Below are positions 1 through 9,652 of a DNA stretch of 64,000 bases, in pieces. A model generated the notes under the pieces. That model saw only the letters and a program-made list of their open reading frames with translations, was not told the origin of the DNA and did no database searches. A program made the translations under genes and the position numbers. The stretch spans positions 2,728,001-2,792,000 of the forward strand of contig NZ_JACBZJ010000001.1 of assembly GCF_013409305.1 (NCBI RefSeq), in the 5' to 3' direction. The stretch's first letter is position 1. Every line of letters starts with the position of its first letter. Source of the stretch: Cellulomonas soli (lineage in GTDB: Bacteria; Actinomycetota; Actinomycetes; Actinomycetales; Cellulomonadaceae).

Positions 1-1
1 G

Positions 2-1189
2 GAGGAGGGCAAGCAGGCGATCATCGACGCGTTCGCGAACAACGACACCGCGGCGCTGTCCAAGATCGCGAAGGTCTGGAACGAGTCCTTCAACTTCACG
101 TCCCTGCCGGACGACCCGGAGCTGTACCTCTCCTCGAGCGCGTACGTCATCTCGGACTTCGTGGAGAACCAGTACCTCACGCTGACGGCCCGTGACGACT
201 ACACCTGGGGCCCCAAGCCCAAGGTGCAGACGGTCACCATCCGTTACACGGAGGACCCGCTGGCCTCGGTCACGGCACTGCAGAACGGTGAGGTCGACCT
301 CATCCAGCCGCAGTCCTCGGTCGACGTCATCAAGACGCTCGACGGCCTGACCGGTTCCGGCATCTCCTACGAGTCCTCGCCCGAGGGCACGTTCGAGCAC
401 GTCGACCTGATCTTCAACAACGGCGGCCCGTTCGACCCGGCGACCTACGGCGGCGACGCCGAGAAGGCCCGCCTGGTCCGCGAGGCGTTCCTGCTCTCGA
501 TCCCCCGCCAGGAGATCATCGAGAAGCTCATCCAGCCGCTGCAGGCCGACGCCACCACGCGTGACTCCTTCACGGTCGTGCCGGGCTCGCCCACGTACGA
601 GGACGTCGTGACCGGCAACGGTTCGGACGCCTACGCCGAGACCGACCTCACCAAGGCCAAGGACCTGCTCGCGCAGGCCGGCGTCACCGGCCCGATCGAC
701 GTGCGCTTCCTGTACGGCAAGTCGAACGTCCGTCGTGCCAACGAGTACCAGCTCATTGCGGCCTCGGCCGCCCAGGCCGGCTTCAACGTCATCGACGGCG
801 GGGACGACAACTGGGGCAGCCTGCTGACGGCGACCGACGGATACGACGCGTCGCTGTTCGGCTGGCAGTCGACGAACACCTTCGCCCTCGGTTCCGAGGC
901 GAACTACGTCACCGGTGGTCTGAACAACTTCGCCGGCTACTCCAACGCCGACGTCGACCAGTGGTACAAGGAGATGGCGACGGCCGACGCCGCCACCGAG
1001 CAGGAGCTCACCACGAAGATCGAGGCCCAGCTGTACGCGGACGCGTTCGGCATCCCGATCTTCCAGTTCCCGGGCGTCGTGGCCCACCGTGACGCGCTCT
1101 CCGGCGTCTCGGTGATCCCGCTGTCCCCGAGCATCTTCTGGAACTACTGGGACTGGGAGATCACGGCGTCCGACTCGGCCACCTCGTGA
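2..1189 (+). CDS. ABC transporter solute-binding protein, family 5 (oligopeptide type), 5' end missing
   Basis: The reading frame is open from the left window edge to the stop, so this is the C-terminal part of a longer protein; the signal peptide and lipobox lie outside. The visible 395 residues have the lobe II fold elements of DppA/OppA-like binding proteins: an ENQYLTLTARDDYTWGPKP stretch, a run on replacing and summing binding sites (SVTALQNGEVDLIQPQSS), and a C-terminus ending in a WNYWDWE segment. It would capture peptides or similar solutes outside the membrane and hand them to the two permeases encoded just downstream. The substrate cannot be told from sequence. Family assignment is firm; any internal start within the visible part would be artificial. 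Confidence 0.9.
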   Translation, partial: EEGKQAIIDAFANNDTAALSKIAKVWNESFNFTSLPDDPELYLSSSAYVISDFVENQYLTLTARDDYTWGPKPKVQTVTIRYTEDPLASVTALQNGEVDLIQPQSSVDVIKTLDGLTGSGISYESSPEGTFEHVDLIFNNGGPFDPATYGGDAEKARLVREAFLLSIPRQEIIEKLIQPLQADATTRDSFTVVPGSPTYEDVVTGNGSDAYAETDLTKAKDLLAQAGVTGPIDVRFLYGKSNVRRANEYQLIAASAAQAGFNVIDGGDDNWGSLLTATDGYDASLFGWQSTNTFALGSEANYVTGGLNNFAGYSNADVDQWYKEMATADAATEQELTTKIEAQLYADAFGIPIFQFPGVVAHRDALSGVSVIPLSPSIFWNYWDWEITASDSATS

Positions 1190-1224
1190 CCTCGGTCTGA
1201 TCGCAGCGCAGTAGCACACAGGTG

Positions 1225-1263
1225 AGGGGGGTGTCGCGGCCACACCGGCCGTGGCACCCCCCT
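1225..1263 (+). terminator. Strong GC hairpin between binding-protein and permease genes
   Basis: A run of six G (1226-1231) pairs with six C (1257-1262). The stem continues inward through TG/CA and further G-C and G-U pairs to a loop near 1240-1248. No T tract follows. In ABC importer operons such a hairpin after the binding-protein gene often reduces readthrough so the binding protein is made in excess; that role is inferred. Confidence 0.6.
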
Positions 1264-1271
1264 TCCGCTCG

Positions 1272-1277
1272 TAGAAT
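1272..1277 (+). promoter_or_regulatory. Possible -10 element (TAGAAT) for the permease gene
   Basis: TAGAAT just after the hairpin and about 50 nt before the permease start. It fits the actinobacterial TANNNT pattern and is identical to the hexamer ahead of the VanW gene. No convincing -35 was seen. Confidence 0.4.
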
Positions 1278-1328
1278 CATTCGTCGCACCACTTTCGCCC
1301 ATCCCACGCGAGCGAGGTTTTGGACCCC

Positions 1329-2963
1329 ATGGTCACCTCTGAGACGAGCGTGCCGGCAGGAACCGCGGTCACATCCGCGGCCTCCGGCGCGACCCCCCGG
1401 CGCCGACGCCTGAGCGTCAGTGCGCCGACGTTGACCTTCATCGGTCGCCGGCTCCTGTCCTCCGCGATCGTCCTCCTCGGGGCGACGTTCATCGTCTACA
1501 TGCTCCTGGCCTACGCCCTCGACCCGCTCGAGGACCTCTACGCCAGCAGCGCTCCGAACAAGGAGCAGCTCATCCAGGCGCGCATCCGCGCCCTCGACCT
1601 CGACACCCCGCCGGTGATCCGCTACTTCAAGTGGGTCGGCGGCGTGCTGGGCTACCTGATCGGCAAGGGCACGCTCGGCACGAGCTGGGTCACCGGCCAG
1701 GAGGTCACCGCGATGCTCTCGACGGCGATCCCGTCGAGCGTCAAGCTGATCGCCCTGGCCACGGTGCTGGCGATCGTGCTCGGCGTGACCGTGGGCATCG
1801 TGTCGGCACTGCGCCAGTACACGGGCTTCGACTACTCGGTGACGTTCCTGTCGTTCGTCCTGTACTCGCTGCCCTCGTTCTGGGTCGCCGTGCTGCTCAA
1901 GCTGTGGGGCGCCATCGGTTTCAACGACTTCCTCGCCGACCCGACGCTGACGTGGGGGACGATCGCGCTCCTGTCGGTGATCGGCGGCGCCATCTGGCAG
2001 GCGCTGATCGCCGGGCCACGGCGGCAGCGGCTCCTGACGTTCGGCGTCTCGACCCTCGCGACCGCCACGGTGCTGTGGGCGGTGACCGCCAGCGGCTGGC
2101 TGCTCGACCCGAGCCTGGGCATGGCCGGTATCGGTGTGCTCGGTGCCGGCGCGGCAGTCGGTGTCACGGCGCTGACGACGGGGCTGCAGGACAAGCGCGC
2201 GCTGTACTCGTCGCTGACCGTCGTCGCGATCGGTGTGGCGCTCTGGTACCCGCTGCAGTATGCGTTCGTCGACGTGACGGCCCTGATGATCGTGGGTCTG
2301 GCAGTCGTCGCCGTGGCTGTCGGAGTGCTCGTCGGCTTCCTCTTCGGGGGTCCGGATCGCGGGCAGTCGATGCGCAACGCCGCCATCACGGCGTTCGTCG
2401 TCGGCGGTCTGACCTACGTCGACCGAGTCATGCAGGTCTGGTACAAGTACTCGAACTCGACCAAGATCAACGGCCGCCCGATCGCCACGATCGGTTCGCA
2501 GACCCCGGGCCTGTCCGGTGACTACTGGGTCACGACCCTGGACACCTTCACGCACCTCGTGCTGCCGACGATCGCCCTGATCCTCATCTCGTTCGCGGGC
2601 TACACCCGGTACTCCCGGGCGAGCCTGCTCGAGGTGATGAACCAGGACTACATCCGCACGGCACGGGCCAAGGGCCTGCCCGAGCGGGTCGTCACGGTGC
2701 GGCACGCGTTCCGCAACGCGCTGATCCCGCTGGCCACGATCGTCCCGCTGGACATCGCCGCGCTCTTCGGCGGTGCGATCATCACCGAGCGGATCTTCTC
2801 CTGGAGCGGCATGGGCTCGCTGTTCATCCACTCCCTGAACGCCAGGGACGCGGACCCGATCATGGGGTACTTCCTCGTCGTCGGCACGATGCTCGTCCTC
2901 GCCAACATCGTCGTGGACTTCGTCTACGCCGCTCTCGACCCCAGGATCCGGGTGAACGCATGA
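1329..2963 (+). CDS. ABC transporter permease, DppB/OppB family, with a large extra membrane insertion
   Basis: Inner-membrane subunit of the oligopeptide-type importer. ATG 1329 is preferred because a GAGG motif lies 11 nt upstream; an in-frame TTG at 1320 is too close to it. The first membrane helix is around residues 35-60. The binding-protein-dependent permease signature with the EAA loop (DYIRTARAKGLPERVV) is near the C-terminus. At 544 residues it is far longer than the roughly 310-340 usual for DppB: about 200 residues between the second and later helices add some six hydrophobic segments. The stop overlaps the next start as ATGA, so the two permeases are translationally coupled. Confidence 0.93.
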   Translation: MVTSETSVPAGTAVTSAASGATPRRRRLSVSAPTLTFIGRRLLSSAIVLLGATFIVYMLLAYALDPLEDLYASSAPNKEQLIQARIRALDLDTPPVIRYFKWVGGVLGYLIGKGTLGTSWVTGQEVTAMLSTAIPSSVKLIALATVLAIVLGVTVGIVSALRQYTGFDYSVTFLSFVLYSLPSFWVAVLLKLWGAIGFNDFLADPTLTWGTIALLSVIGGAIWQALIAGPRRQRLLTFGVSTLATATVLWAVTASGWLLDPSLGMAGIGVLGAGAAVGVTALTTGLQDKRALYSSLTVVAIGVALWYPLQYAFVDVTALMIVGLAVVAVAVGVLVGFLFGGPDRGQSMRNAAITAFVVGGLTYVDRVMQVWYKYSNSTKINGRPIATIGSQTPGLSGDYWVTTLDTFTHLVLPTIALILISFAGYTRYSRASLLEVMNQDYIRTARAKGLPERVVTVRHAFRNALIPLATIVPLDIAALFGGAIITERIFSWSGMGSLFIHSLNARDADPIMGYFLVVGTMLVLANIVVDFVYAALDPRIRVNA

Positions 2964-4027
2964 CCGCCCCCACGCCTCTCTCGCCCCAGATCGACCCGGA
3001 GCACCACGACGTCGTCGAGAACGCCATCGAGCTCAAGGAGGTCGAGGGTCTCTCGCAGGGGCGCATCGTCCTGCGTCGCTTCGTGCGGCACCGCGGTGCC
3101 ATCATCGCGGCCGCGATCCTGACGTTCGTCGTGCTGCTCGCGACGACCTCCATCGGCTGGGGACCGATCCCCGGCTGGTGGAAGTGGACCATCACCGACC
3201 TGCCCCCGATCGTCGACGGCGGGTCGCCGACGCTGTCGTTCAGCGGCGGGCTCACCGTCGGTGAGCACCCCTTCGGCCAGGACAACCTCGGCAAGGACGT
3301 GTTCGCGCTCGTCATGCGCGGCACCCAGCAGTCGCTGCTCGTCATGGTCGTCATCGGGCTCGTGGCCACGGTCATCGGCATCGCGCTCGGCGCGCTGTCC
3401 GGCTTCTTCCGGGGGCGCACGGACAACCTGCTCATGCGGTTCACCGACATGGTCATCACCATCCCGGTGATCATGATCGGCGCGATCCTGGGTGCCTGGG
3501 TGGGCGGCGCGAGCCCCTTCACGCTGGCCATCGCCCTCGCGCTGGTCTCCTGGACGTCCATGGCCCGGCTCGTACGCGGGGAGTTCCTCTCGCTGCGCGA
3601 GCGCGAGTTCGTCGATGCGGCCCGGGTCGCGGGCGCCAGCAGCGGTCGGATCATGTTCAAGCACATCCTGCCGAACGCGGTCGGCGTGATCATCGTCAAC
3701 TCGACGCTGCTCATGGCCTCGGCGATCCTGCTCGAGACCGCGCTGAGCTACCTCGGCTTCGGCATCACGTACCCGGACGTCTCGCTCGGCAACCTGATCA
3801 ACGAGTACCAGACCGCGTTCGCGACGCGTCCGTGGCTGTTCTGGTGGCCGGGTCTGTTCATCGTGACGATCGCGCTGTGCATCAACTTCATCGGTGACGG
3901 CCTGCGCGATGCGTTCGACCCCCGTCAGCGACGCGTCGCGACCCGGCGGGCGCTCAGCCGTGCCGAGCGTCGTGCGGCCCGTGACGCCGGGACGGACGCT
4001 GCGGCGCCCGCGGCCGCGGGCGCCTGA
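2960..4027 (+). CDS. ABC transporter permease, DppC/OppC family
   Basis: Second membrane subunit of the importer, 355 residues. It has a hydrophilic N-terminal tail of about 40 residues, a first helix at roughly 45-65, a periplasmic segment with the GQDNLGKDVFA motif typical of DppC proteins, then four to five helices with the EAA loop (REFVDAARVAGASSGRIM). The C-terminal tail is rich in Arg and Ala. The ATG overlaps the upstream stop. The usual next genes (ATPases) follow on the same strand, but only after an intervening gene on the opposite strand. Confidence 0.94.
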   Translation: MTAPTPLSPQIDPEHHDVVENAIELKEVEGLSQGRIVLRRFVRHRGAIIAAAILTFVVLLATTSIGWGPIPGWWKWTITDLPPIVDGGSPTLSFSGGLTVGEHPFGQDNLGKDVFALVMRGTQQSLLVMVVIGLVATVIGIALGALSGFFRGRTDNLLMRFTDMVITIPVIMIGAILGAWVGGASPFTLAIALALVSWTSMARLVRGEFLSLREREFVDAARVAGASSGRIMFKHILPNAVGVIIVNSTLLMASAILLETALSYLGFGITYPDVSLGNLINEYQTAFATRPWLFWWPGLFIVTIALCINFIGDGLRDAFDPRQRRVATRRALSRAERRAARDAGTDAAAPAAAGA

Positions 4028-4040
4028 GCGCGTGACCCGT

Positions 4041-4652
4041 TCAGAGCGCGAGCGTGAGCACGCTCAGCGCCCCGAGTGCGACCACGACGGCCAGCGTGCC
4101 GACGTGCCAGTGCACGACGGGCTGCTCGCGCTCGAGCCGGGGAGCGTTCAGCACCCCGGTGTCCCGCAGTTGCTCCCAGCGGCTGCGCACCAGTGCGGCG
4201 GCCTGGCCGGAATCGGTTCCGGCCAGGTCACCCGGGCGGACCGACCCACCGGAGCCGTAGGTGCTCTCGGGCAGGTCGGAGACGTCCGTGCGGTCGGCGC
4301 GACGCACCCGGGACTGGCTCGGGGCCGGTGCCGCCCACGACGCGTAGCTGCCGTACGCGGTGTGCAGCGTCAGGGCGAAATGGGTCTCGACGGCGTTCAG
4401 CGCCGTCCACGGGATCTCGACGGTGCGCGTCACGTTGCGCAGCTCGACGCCCGCGGGGCTCACGACCACGGCGGGTCGCCAGTAGGCGGCCCACGCGAGC
4501 ACGGACAGCAGGGCGAGCAGCGGCAGGTAGGGCCAGACGGTCGTCGCGTCGTCGAGCAGTCCGGTCACGGCACCGCCCACGCACAGCAGAACCACCACGA
4601 CCACCAGGACCCGGCCGAAACCGGGCCTGAACACCTCGACGTCCGTCACCAT
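4041..4652 (-). CDS. PH-domain (bPH2-like) membrane protein
   Basis: A 203-residue protein on the strand opposite the surrounding importer. ATG 4652 (MVTDVEVFRP) follows a GGGACGA motif; an alternative in-frame ATG lies at 4676. Two hydrophobic helices (about residues 10-28 and 35-53) precede a bacterial PH-like beta domain with the recognisable pattern VVVSPAGVELRNVTRTVEIPW, and a last hydrophobic segment ends the protein. Actinobacteria carry many such proteins of unknown function. It splits the importer operon, so any transcript running from the permeases to the ATPase is antisense to it. Confidence 0.8.
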   Translation of the reverse strand: MVTDVEVFRPGFGRVLVVVVVLLCVGGAVTGLLDDATTVWPYLPLLALLSVLAWAAYWRPAVVVSPAGVELRNVTRTVEIPWTALNAVETHFALTLHTAYGSYASWAAPAPSQSRVRRADRTDVSDLPESTYGSGGSVRPGDLAGTDSGQAAALVRSRWEQLRDTGVLNAPRLEREQPVVHWHVGTLAVVVALGALSVLTLAL

Positions 4653-4743
4653 GCGGACATCGTCCCAGACGGTCATCGACCGCCATCGACGGGCCGGCGC
4701 CACCAGGCGCCGCTGAGCCCCCGCAGGAAGGAACTGCTCGACC

Positions 4744-6510
4744 GTGAGCACTGACACCCTCGCACCGAACCCGGCGGACCCCGGGACAGCGGAGCCCATC
4801 CTCGCGGTGCGCGAGCTGGGCGTGGAGTTCTTCGTCGACGGTGAGTGGTACCCCGCCGCCATCGACGTCGACTACGACGTGCGCCCCGGCGAGGTCCTCG
4901 CCATCGTCGGCGAGTCCGGCTCGGGCAAGACGCAGTCGTCGATGTCGCTCATCGGCCTGCTGCCCCCGAACGGTCGCGCGACCGGCTCGGCCAAGCTGGG
5001 TGGACGTGAGCTCATCGGGCTCACGCACAAGCAGCTCAGCTCGGTGCGCGGCAAGGACGTCTCGGTGATCTTCCAGGAGCCGATGACGGCCCTGAACCCC
5101 GTGTACACGGTCGGCTTCCAGATCATCGAGACGCTGCGCGTGCACTTCGACATCGGGCCCAAGGCTGCGCGTGCCCGGGCGATCGAGCTGCTCACGATGG
5201 TCGACCTGCCCGAACCGGAGACCGCGGTCGACAAGTACCCGCACCAGCTCTCGGGCGGTCAGCGCCAGCGCGCGATGATCGCGCAGGCCCTGGCCTGCGA
5301 CCCCAAGCTGCTGATCGCCGACGAGCCGACCACAGCGCTCGACGTGACCGTGCAGGCCGAGATCCTCAAGCTCATGCGCGACCTGCGCACCCGCATCAAC
5401 TCGGGAATCATCCTCATCACCCACGACATGGGCGTCGTCGCCGACCTGGCCGACCGCGTCCTGGTGATGAAGAACGGCCGGATCGTCGAGCGGGGGACCG
5501 CCGACCAGATCTTCAACCGGCCGACGCACCCGTACACGATCCAGCTGCTCGACGCCGTGCCGCACCTCGGTTCGGTGTCCGGGGACGACGCGACGGCGCA
5601 CGCCGGCCAGACCTCCTCGACGAGCGCCGTGCCCGTCTCCGCTCCGCTGCCCAAGCCTGTGGAGACCGACTTCGCGCTGTCGGCCAAGGACCTGGTCATC
5701 GAGTACCCCTCGCGTGGACGCATCCCCGCGTTCCGGGCCATCGACGGCGTGGACCTGACGATCGCGCGCGGCGAGGTCGTCGGCCTCGTCGGCGAGTCGG
5801 GCTCGGGCAAGACGACGGTCGGACGTGCGGCGGTCGGCCTGCTGCCCGTGGCCGGTGGCTCGCTGTCGGTCAACGGCGTCGAGCTCGCGGGCGTGAAGCC
5901 CAAGACGCTGCGCGCGGTGCGCCAGGACGTGTCGATCGTCTTCCAGGACCCGGGATCGTCGCTCAACCCGCGTCTGCCCATCGGTGAGTCGATCGGTGAG
6001 CCGCTCAAGCTGCACAAGGTGGTCAAGGGCGCCGAGCTCAACCGCCGGGTCGAGGAGCTCCTCGACCGCGTGCACCTGTCGCGCTCCATGCGCAACCGCT
6101 ACCCGCACGAGCTCTCGGGCGGCCAGCGTCAGCGTGTCGGCATCGCGCGGGCGCTCGCGCTGAGCCCCAAGCTGCTCATCGCCGACGAGCCGACCTCCGC
6201 CCTGGACGTGTCGGTGCAGGCCAGGGTGCTCGAGCTGTTCCAGGAGCTGCAGCGCGAGTACGGCTTCGCCTGCCTGTTCATCAGCCACGACCTCGCGGTG
6301 GTGGAGATCCTCTCCAGCCGGATCGCGGTCATGCACAAGGGCAAGCTCGTCGAGGTCGGCCCGCGTGAGCGCATCCTTCGCGAGCCGCAGGACGACTACA
6401 CCCGTCGCCTGCTGGCCGCCGTGCCGGTGCCGAACCCGGCCGAGCAGAAGATCCGTCGTGAGGAGCGCGACCGGCTCCTCGAGCTCGCCGCCGCCGAGGC
6501 GACGCTCTGA
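4744..6510 (+). CDS. Dipeptide/oligopeptide ABC transporter ATP-binding protein, fused double ATPase (DppD-DppF type)
   Basis: The 588-residue protein carries two complete ABC ATPase domains. In the first, Walker A is GESGSGKTQ and the signature is [10 protein letters not shown], with Walker [13 protein letters not shown]. The second domain begins near residue 315, with [19 protein letters not shown] and [12 protein letters not shown]. Each is followed by the oligopeptide-type C-terminal element ([24 protein letters not shown]). It energises the importer formed with the permeases upstream. GTG is the start, with an AGGAAGGA motif about 11 nt before it. The domain fusion is common in actinobacteria. 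Confidence 0.95.
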   Translation: MSTDTLAPNPADPGTAEPILAVRELGVEFFVDGEWYPAAIDVDYDVRPGEVLAIVGESGSGKTQSSMSLIGLLPPNGRATGSAKLGGRELIGLTHKQLSSVRGKDVSVIFQEPMTALNPVYTVGFQIIETLRVHFDIGPKAARARAIELLTMVDLPEPETAVDKYPHQLSGGQRQRAMIAQALACDPKLLIADEPTTALDVTVQAEILKLMRDLRTRINSGIILITHDMGVVADLADRVLVMKNGRIVERGTADQIFNRPTHPYTIQLLDAVPHLGSVSGDDATAHAGQTSSTSAVPVSAPLPKPVETDFALSAKDLVIEYPSRGRIPAFRAIDGVDLTIARGEVVGLVGESGSGKTTVGRAAVGLLPVAGGSLSVNGVELAGVKPKTLRAVRQDVSIVFQDPGSSLNPRLPIGESIGEPLKLHKVVKGAELNRRVEELLDRVHLSRSMRNRYPHELSGGQRQRVGIARALALSPKLLIADEPTSALDVSVQARVLELFQELQREYGFACLFISHDLAVVEILSSRIAVMHKGKLVEVGPRERILREPQDDYTRRLLAAVPVPNPAEQKIRREERDRLLELAAAEATL

Positions 6511-6547
6511 GCTCGCGGTCGCGCGTGACGCGCACCATCTGAGGTAC

Positions 6548-6583
6548 CACCGGAGGCCGGGTCCATGGACCCGGCCTCCGGTG
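6548..6583 (+). terminator. Perfect 36-nt palindrome, terminator of the importer operon
   Basis: A 16-bp perfect stem around a CATG loop, 38 nt after the ATPase stop and before typA. GC content is very high and there is no T tract, as is usual for actinobacterial terminators. An imperfect TGTGA/TCACA pair with 8-nt spacing overlaps its right edge. Confidence 0.8.
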
Positions 6584-6621
6584 TGACGAAGCCGTCACAG
6601 GCGTCCGCCGAGGGGTGCGGG

Positions 6622-6627
6622 TAAGAT
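6622..6627 (+). promoter_or_regulatory. Probable -10 element (TAAGAT) of typA
   Basis: TAAGAT lies 42 nt before the typA start and matches TANNNT. It would give a leader of about 35 nt. Confidence 0.5.
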
Positions 6628-6669
6628 CGACCGGCGCCCGATGACGGCGCGCCCCCCACCCTCGTCGAG

Positions 6670-8613
6670 ATGAGCCTTCCTATGTCCGTGCCCGCTGCCG
6701 GCACCTCGGTGCGTTCCGATCTGCGCAACGTCGCGATCGTCGCCCACGTCGACCACGGCAAGACGACCCTCGTCGACGCCATGCTCTGGCAGTCGGGTGC
6801 CTTCGGCGAGCACGCGCACGTCGACGAGCGCGCGATGGACTCCGGCGACCTGGAGCGGGAGAAGGGCATCACGATCCTCGCCAAGAACACCGCGGTCCGG
6901 TACTCCGGCCCCGCGGCTGCCGAGGTCGGTCAGCCTGACGGCATCACCATCAACGTGATCGACACCCCGGGCCACGCCGACTTCGGCGGCGAGGTCGAGC
7001 GAGGCCTGTCGATGGTCGACGGCGTCGTGCTGCTCGTCGACGCCTCCGAGGGCCCCCTGCCGCAGACCCGGTTCGTGCTGCGCAAGGCCCTGGCCGCGAA
7101 GCTGCCGGTGATCCTCGTGGTCAACAAGGTCGACCGTCCCGACGCGCGCATCAGCGAGGTCGTGCACGAGGCGACTGACCTGCTGCTGGGTCTGGCCTCG
7201 GACCTGCACGAGGACGTCCCGGACCTGGACCTCGACGCGATCCTCGACGTGCCGGTCGTGTACGCCGCAGCCAAGGTCGGGCGTGCCTCGCTCGAGCAGC
7301 CGGCCGACGGCGGTCTGCCGGACAGCCCGGACCTCGAGCCGCTGTTCAAGACCATCCTCGAGAAGATCCCCGCCCCGACGTTCGACCCCGAGGCGCCGCT
7401 GCAGGCGCACGTGACGAACCTGGACGCCTCGCCGTTCCTCGGACGTCTCGCGCTGCTGCGCATCTTCAACGGCACGCTGCGCAAGGGGCAGACGGTCGCA
7501 TGGGCCCGGCACGACGGCACGATGCAGAACGTGCGGATCACCGAGCTGCTGGAGACGAAGGCCCTCGAGCGCGTCCCCACGGACGAGGCCGGTCCCGGTG
7601 ACATCGTCGCCGTCGCGGGCATCGAGAACATCACGATCGGCGAGACGCTCACCGACCCCGACGACCCGCGGCCGCTGCCGCTCATCACGGTCGACGACCC
7701 GGCGATCTCGATGACCATCGGCATCAACACCTCGCCGCTCGCCGGCAAGGGCGGCAAGGGCCACAAGGTCACCGCCCGTCAGGTCAAGGACCGTCTCGAC
7801 AAGGAGCTCGTCGGCAACGTCTCGCTGCGCGTCGTGCCGACCGAGCGCCCCGACGCCTGGGAGGTCCAGGGCCGTGGTGAGCTCGCGCTGGCGATCCTCG
7901 TCGAGCAGATGCGCCGCGAGGGCTTCGAGCTGACCGTCGGCAAGCCGCAGGTCGTCACGAAGAAGGTCGACGGCCACGTGCACGAGCCCGTCGAGCGCAT
8001 GACGATCGACGTGCCCGAGGAGTACCTGGGCGCCGTCACGCAGCTGCTCGCGCAGCGCAAGGGCCGCATGGAGACCATGTCGAACCACGGCACCGGCTGG
8101 GTCCGCATGGAGTTCCTGGTGCCGGCCCGCGGCCTGATCGGCTTCCGTACGCGGTTCCTCACCGACACGCGCGGCACGGGCATCGCCTCGTCGATCGCCG
8201 AGGGCTACGAGCCGTGGGCCGGCGCGATCGAGACCCGCGTCAACGGTTCGCTGGTCGCGGACCGCTCCGGCGTGGTGACGCCGTTCGCGATGATCAACCT
8301 GCAGGAGCGCGGCTCCTTCTTCGTCGACCCGACGCAGGAGGTGTACGAGGGCATGATCGTGGGCGAGAACTCCCGCAACGAGGACATGGACGTCAACATC
8401 ACCAAGGAGAAGAAGCTCACCAACATGCGCTCCTCCACGGCGGACAACTTCGAGAACCTGGTGCCGCCGCGCCACCTGACGCTCGAGGAGTCGCTCGAGT
8501 TCGCCCGCGAGGACGAGTGCGTCGAGGTCACGCCGGAGATCGTGCGCATCCGCAAGGTCGTGCTCGACCAGACCGAGCGCGCGCGCATCACGGCCCGGAC
8601 CAAGCGCGCCTGA
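6670..8613 (+). CDS. typA: Translational GTPase TypA/BipA
   Basis: Ribosome-associated GTPase of the EF-G family, needed for ribosome assembly and stress growth in other bacteria. The G domain is intact: P-loop [10 protein letters not shown]2 region with [19 protein letters not shown] and [12 protein letters not shown]-like domains II, III and V follow, with the BipA-type C-terminal domain containing [17 protein letters not shown]. Length 647 fits the family (about 605-640). ATG 6670 or ATG 6682 could be the start; a GAGATGAG stretch precedes the second. Placed directly before mshB, an order also found in mycobacteria. Confidence 0.96.
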   Translation: MSLPMSVPAAGTSVRSDLRNVAIVAHVDHGKTTLVDAMLWQSGAFGEHAHVDERAMDSGDLEREKGITILAKNTAVRYSGPAAAEVGQPDGITINVIDTPGHADFGGEVERGLSMVDGVVLLVDASEGPLPQTRFVLRKALAAKLPVILVVNKVDRPDARISEVVHEATDLLLGLASDLHEDVPDLDLDAILDVPVVYAAAKVGRASLEQPADGGLPDSPDLEPLFKTILEKIPAPTFDPEAPLQAHVTNLDASPFLGRLALLRIFNGTLRKGQTVAWARHDGTMQNVRITELLETKALERVPTDEAGPGDIVAVAGIENITIGETLTDPDDPRPLPLITVDDPAISMTIGINTSPLAGKGGKGHKVTARQVKDRLDKELVGNVSLRVVPTERPDAWEVQGRGELALAILVEQMRREGFELTVGKPQVVTKKVDGHVHEPVERMTIDVPEEYLGAVTQLLAQRKGRMETMSNHGTGWVRMEFLVPARGLIGFRTRFLTDTRGTGIASSIAEGYEPWAGAIETRVNGSLVADRSGVVTPFAMINLQERGSFFVDPTQEVYEGMIVGENSRNEDMDVNITKEKKLTNMRSSTADNFENLVPPRHLTLEESLEFAREDECVEVTPEIVRIRKVVLDQTERARITARTKRA

Positions 8614-8625
8614 CGGACGCCGGTC

Positions 8626-9648
8626 GTGGCCCCGTCGACCTCGGTGCCGCCGGCGGGCGGGCTGCTCGCCGTGCACGCGCACCCGGACGACGAGACGCTC
8701 GCGACCGGCGCGCTGCTCGCCACATGGGCAGCAGCCGGTCGCCCCGTCACGGTGGTGACCTGCACGCGCGGTGAGCGCGGGGAGGTCATCGGGAGCGCGC
8801 TGGCTCACCTCGAGGGCGACGGGGCGGCCCTGGCCGCCCATCGCGAGGGTGAGCTGGCCGCCGCGCTGCGGGCCCTGGGGGTCGACGACCACGTCTTCCT
8901 CGACACGGTCCCGGACGGGGCGGGCGCCTCTGCGGTGCCCGCCCGCTTCGAGGACTCGGGCATGGCCTGGGTCGGTACCGGCAGGGCGGGCACCGCGGCG
9001 CACGTGCCTCCGCGGGCGTTCGTGGCGGCGCACCCGGGGGATGTCGCGCACCGGCTCGCTCGCGTGCTGCGCTCGAGGCGGCCCGAGGTCGTCGTGACGT
9101 ACGAGCGGGACGGCGGCTACGGTCACCCGGACCACGTGCGTGCGCACGAGGTCACCGTCCGCGCGGTCGCCCTCGCGGCGGCCGAGCCCGACAGTGACAA
9201 CCCGCCGCACGTCGTCCCCGTCGTCCTGTGGGCGGCGCACGACGAGATGCTGCTGCGGGCGGCCTACGGCGCGCTGGCCGGCCCCGAGGTCGCCGCGGTG
9301 CTGGACGTAGGCGAACGCACCTTGGAACGGCCGGATCCTGACGGGCCGCTGCCGTCGGTCGCGGTGCCGCCCGACTGGGTCGACCTCCTGGTCGACGTGG
9401 CCCCGGTCCTCCCGCAGGTCCTGGGGGCGCTGCGCGCGCATGCGACCCAGGTGCAGGCCGTGCACGCGGTCGACGAGGTCGACGCGCTGGTGGGCCTCTA
9501 CGCCCTGAGCAACGACGTGCTCGCCCCGCTGCTGCCCGTCGAGGGCTACCGGTGCGGCCTCGCGCACGGCCGGCCGGCACCCGAGTCGTCCCTCGGCTCG
9601 GCGACCTTGGGCGTGACCTGGCCGGTGGGCGTCCGGCCGGTAGCCTGA
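8626..9648 (+). CDS. mshB: N-acetyl-glucosaminyl-inositol deacetylase MshB (PIG-L family)
   Basis: Second step of mycothiol biosynthesis: removes the acetyl group from GlcNAc-inositol using a divalent metal. The zinc-binding AHPDDE motif is at the N-terminus (HAHPDDETLATG), followed by CTRGERGEVIG. The distal metal/substrate motif GYGHPDHVRAHE is near residue 165. Length 340 is slightly above the usual 290-310. GTG start 13 nt after typA. Mycothiol is the actinobacterial substitute for glutathione, so this gene also supports the phylum assignment. A mycothiol S-conjugate amidase (Mca) paralogue is the main alternative, but length and neighbourhood favour MshB. Confidence 0.9.
   Translation: MAPSTSVPPAGGLLAVHAHPDDETLATGALLATWAAAGRPVTVVTCTRGERGEVIGSALAHLEGDGAALAAHREGELAAALRALGVDDHVFLDTVPDGAGASAVPARFEDSGMAWVGTGRAGTAAHVPPRAFVAAHPGDVAHRLARVLRSRRPEVVVTYERDGGYGHPDHVRAHEVTVRAVALAAAEPDSDNPPHVVPVVLWAAHDEMLLRAAYGALAGPEVAAVLDVGERTLERPDPDGPLPSVAVPPDWVDLLVDVAPVLPQVLGALRAHATQVQAVHAVDEVDALVGLYALSNDVLAPLLPVEGYRCGLAHGRPAPESSLGSATLGVTWPVGVRPVA
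9641..9646 (+). promoter_or_regulatory. -10 element (TAGCCT), leaderless-type, for the DUF6113-like gene
   Basis: TAGCCT ends 6 nt before GTG 9653 and overlaps the 3' end of mshB. Transcription would begin at or next to the start codon. Confidence 0.55.
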
Positions 9649-9652
9649 CCGC

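Noticed and set aside
1161..2831. 556-residue minus-strand frame opposite the first permease
   Set aside because: Charged low-complexity shadow; the plus-strand permease is clear.
4228..6336. 702-residue minus-strand frame opposite the double ATPase
   Set aside because: Composition is that of a codon-position shadow of the ATPase gene; no start signal.
6582..6599. TGTGA and TCACA half-sites near the importer terminator
   Set aside because: Half-sites are 8 nt apart instead of 6, so this does not match a CRP-type site; overlap with the hairpin explains part of it.
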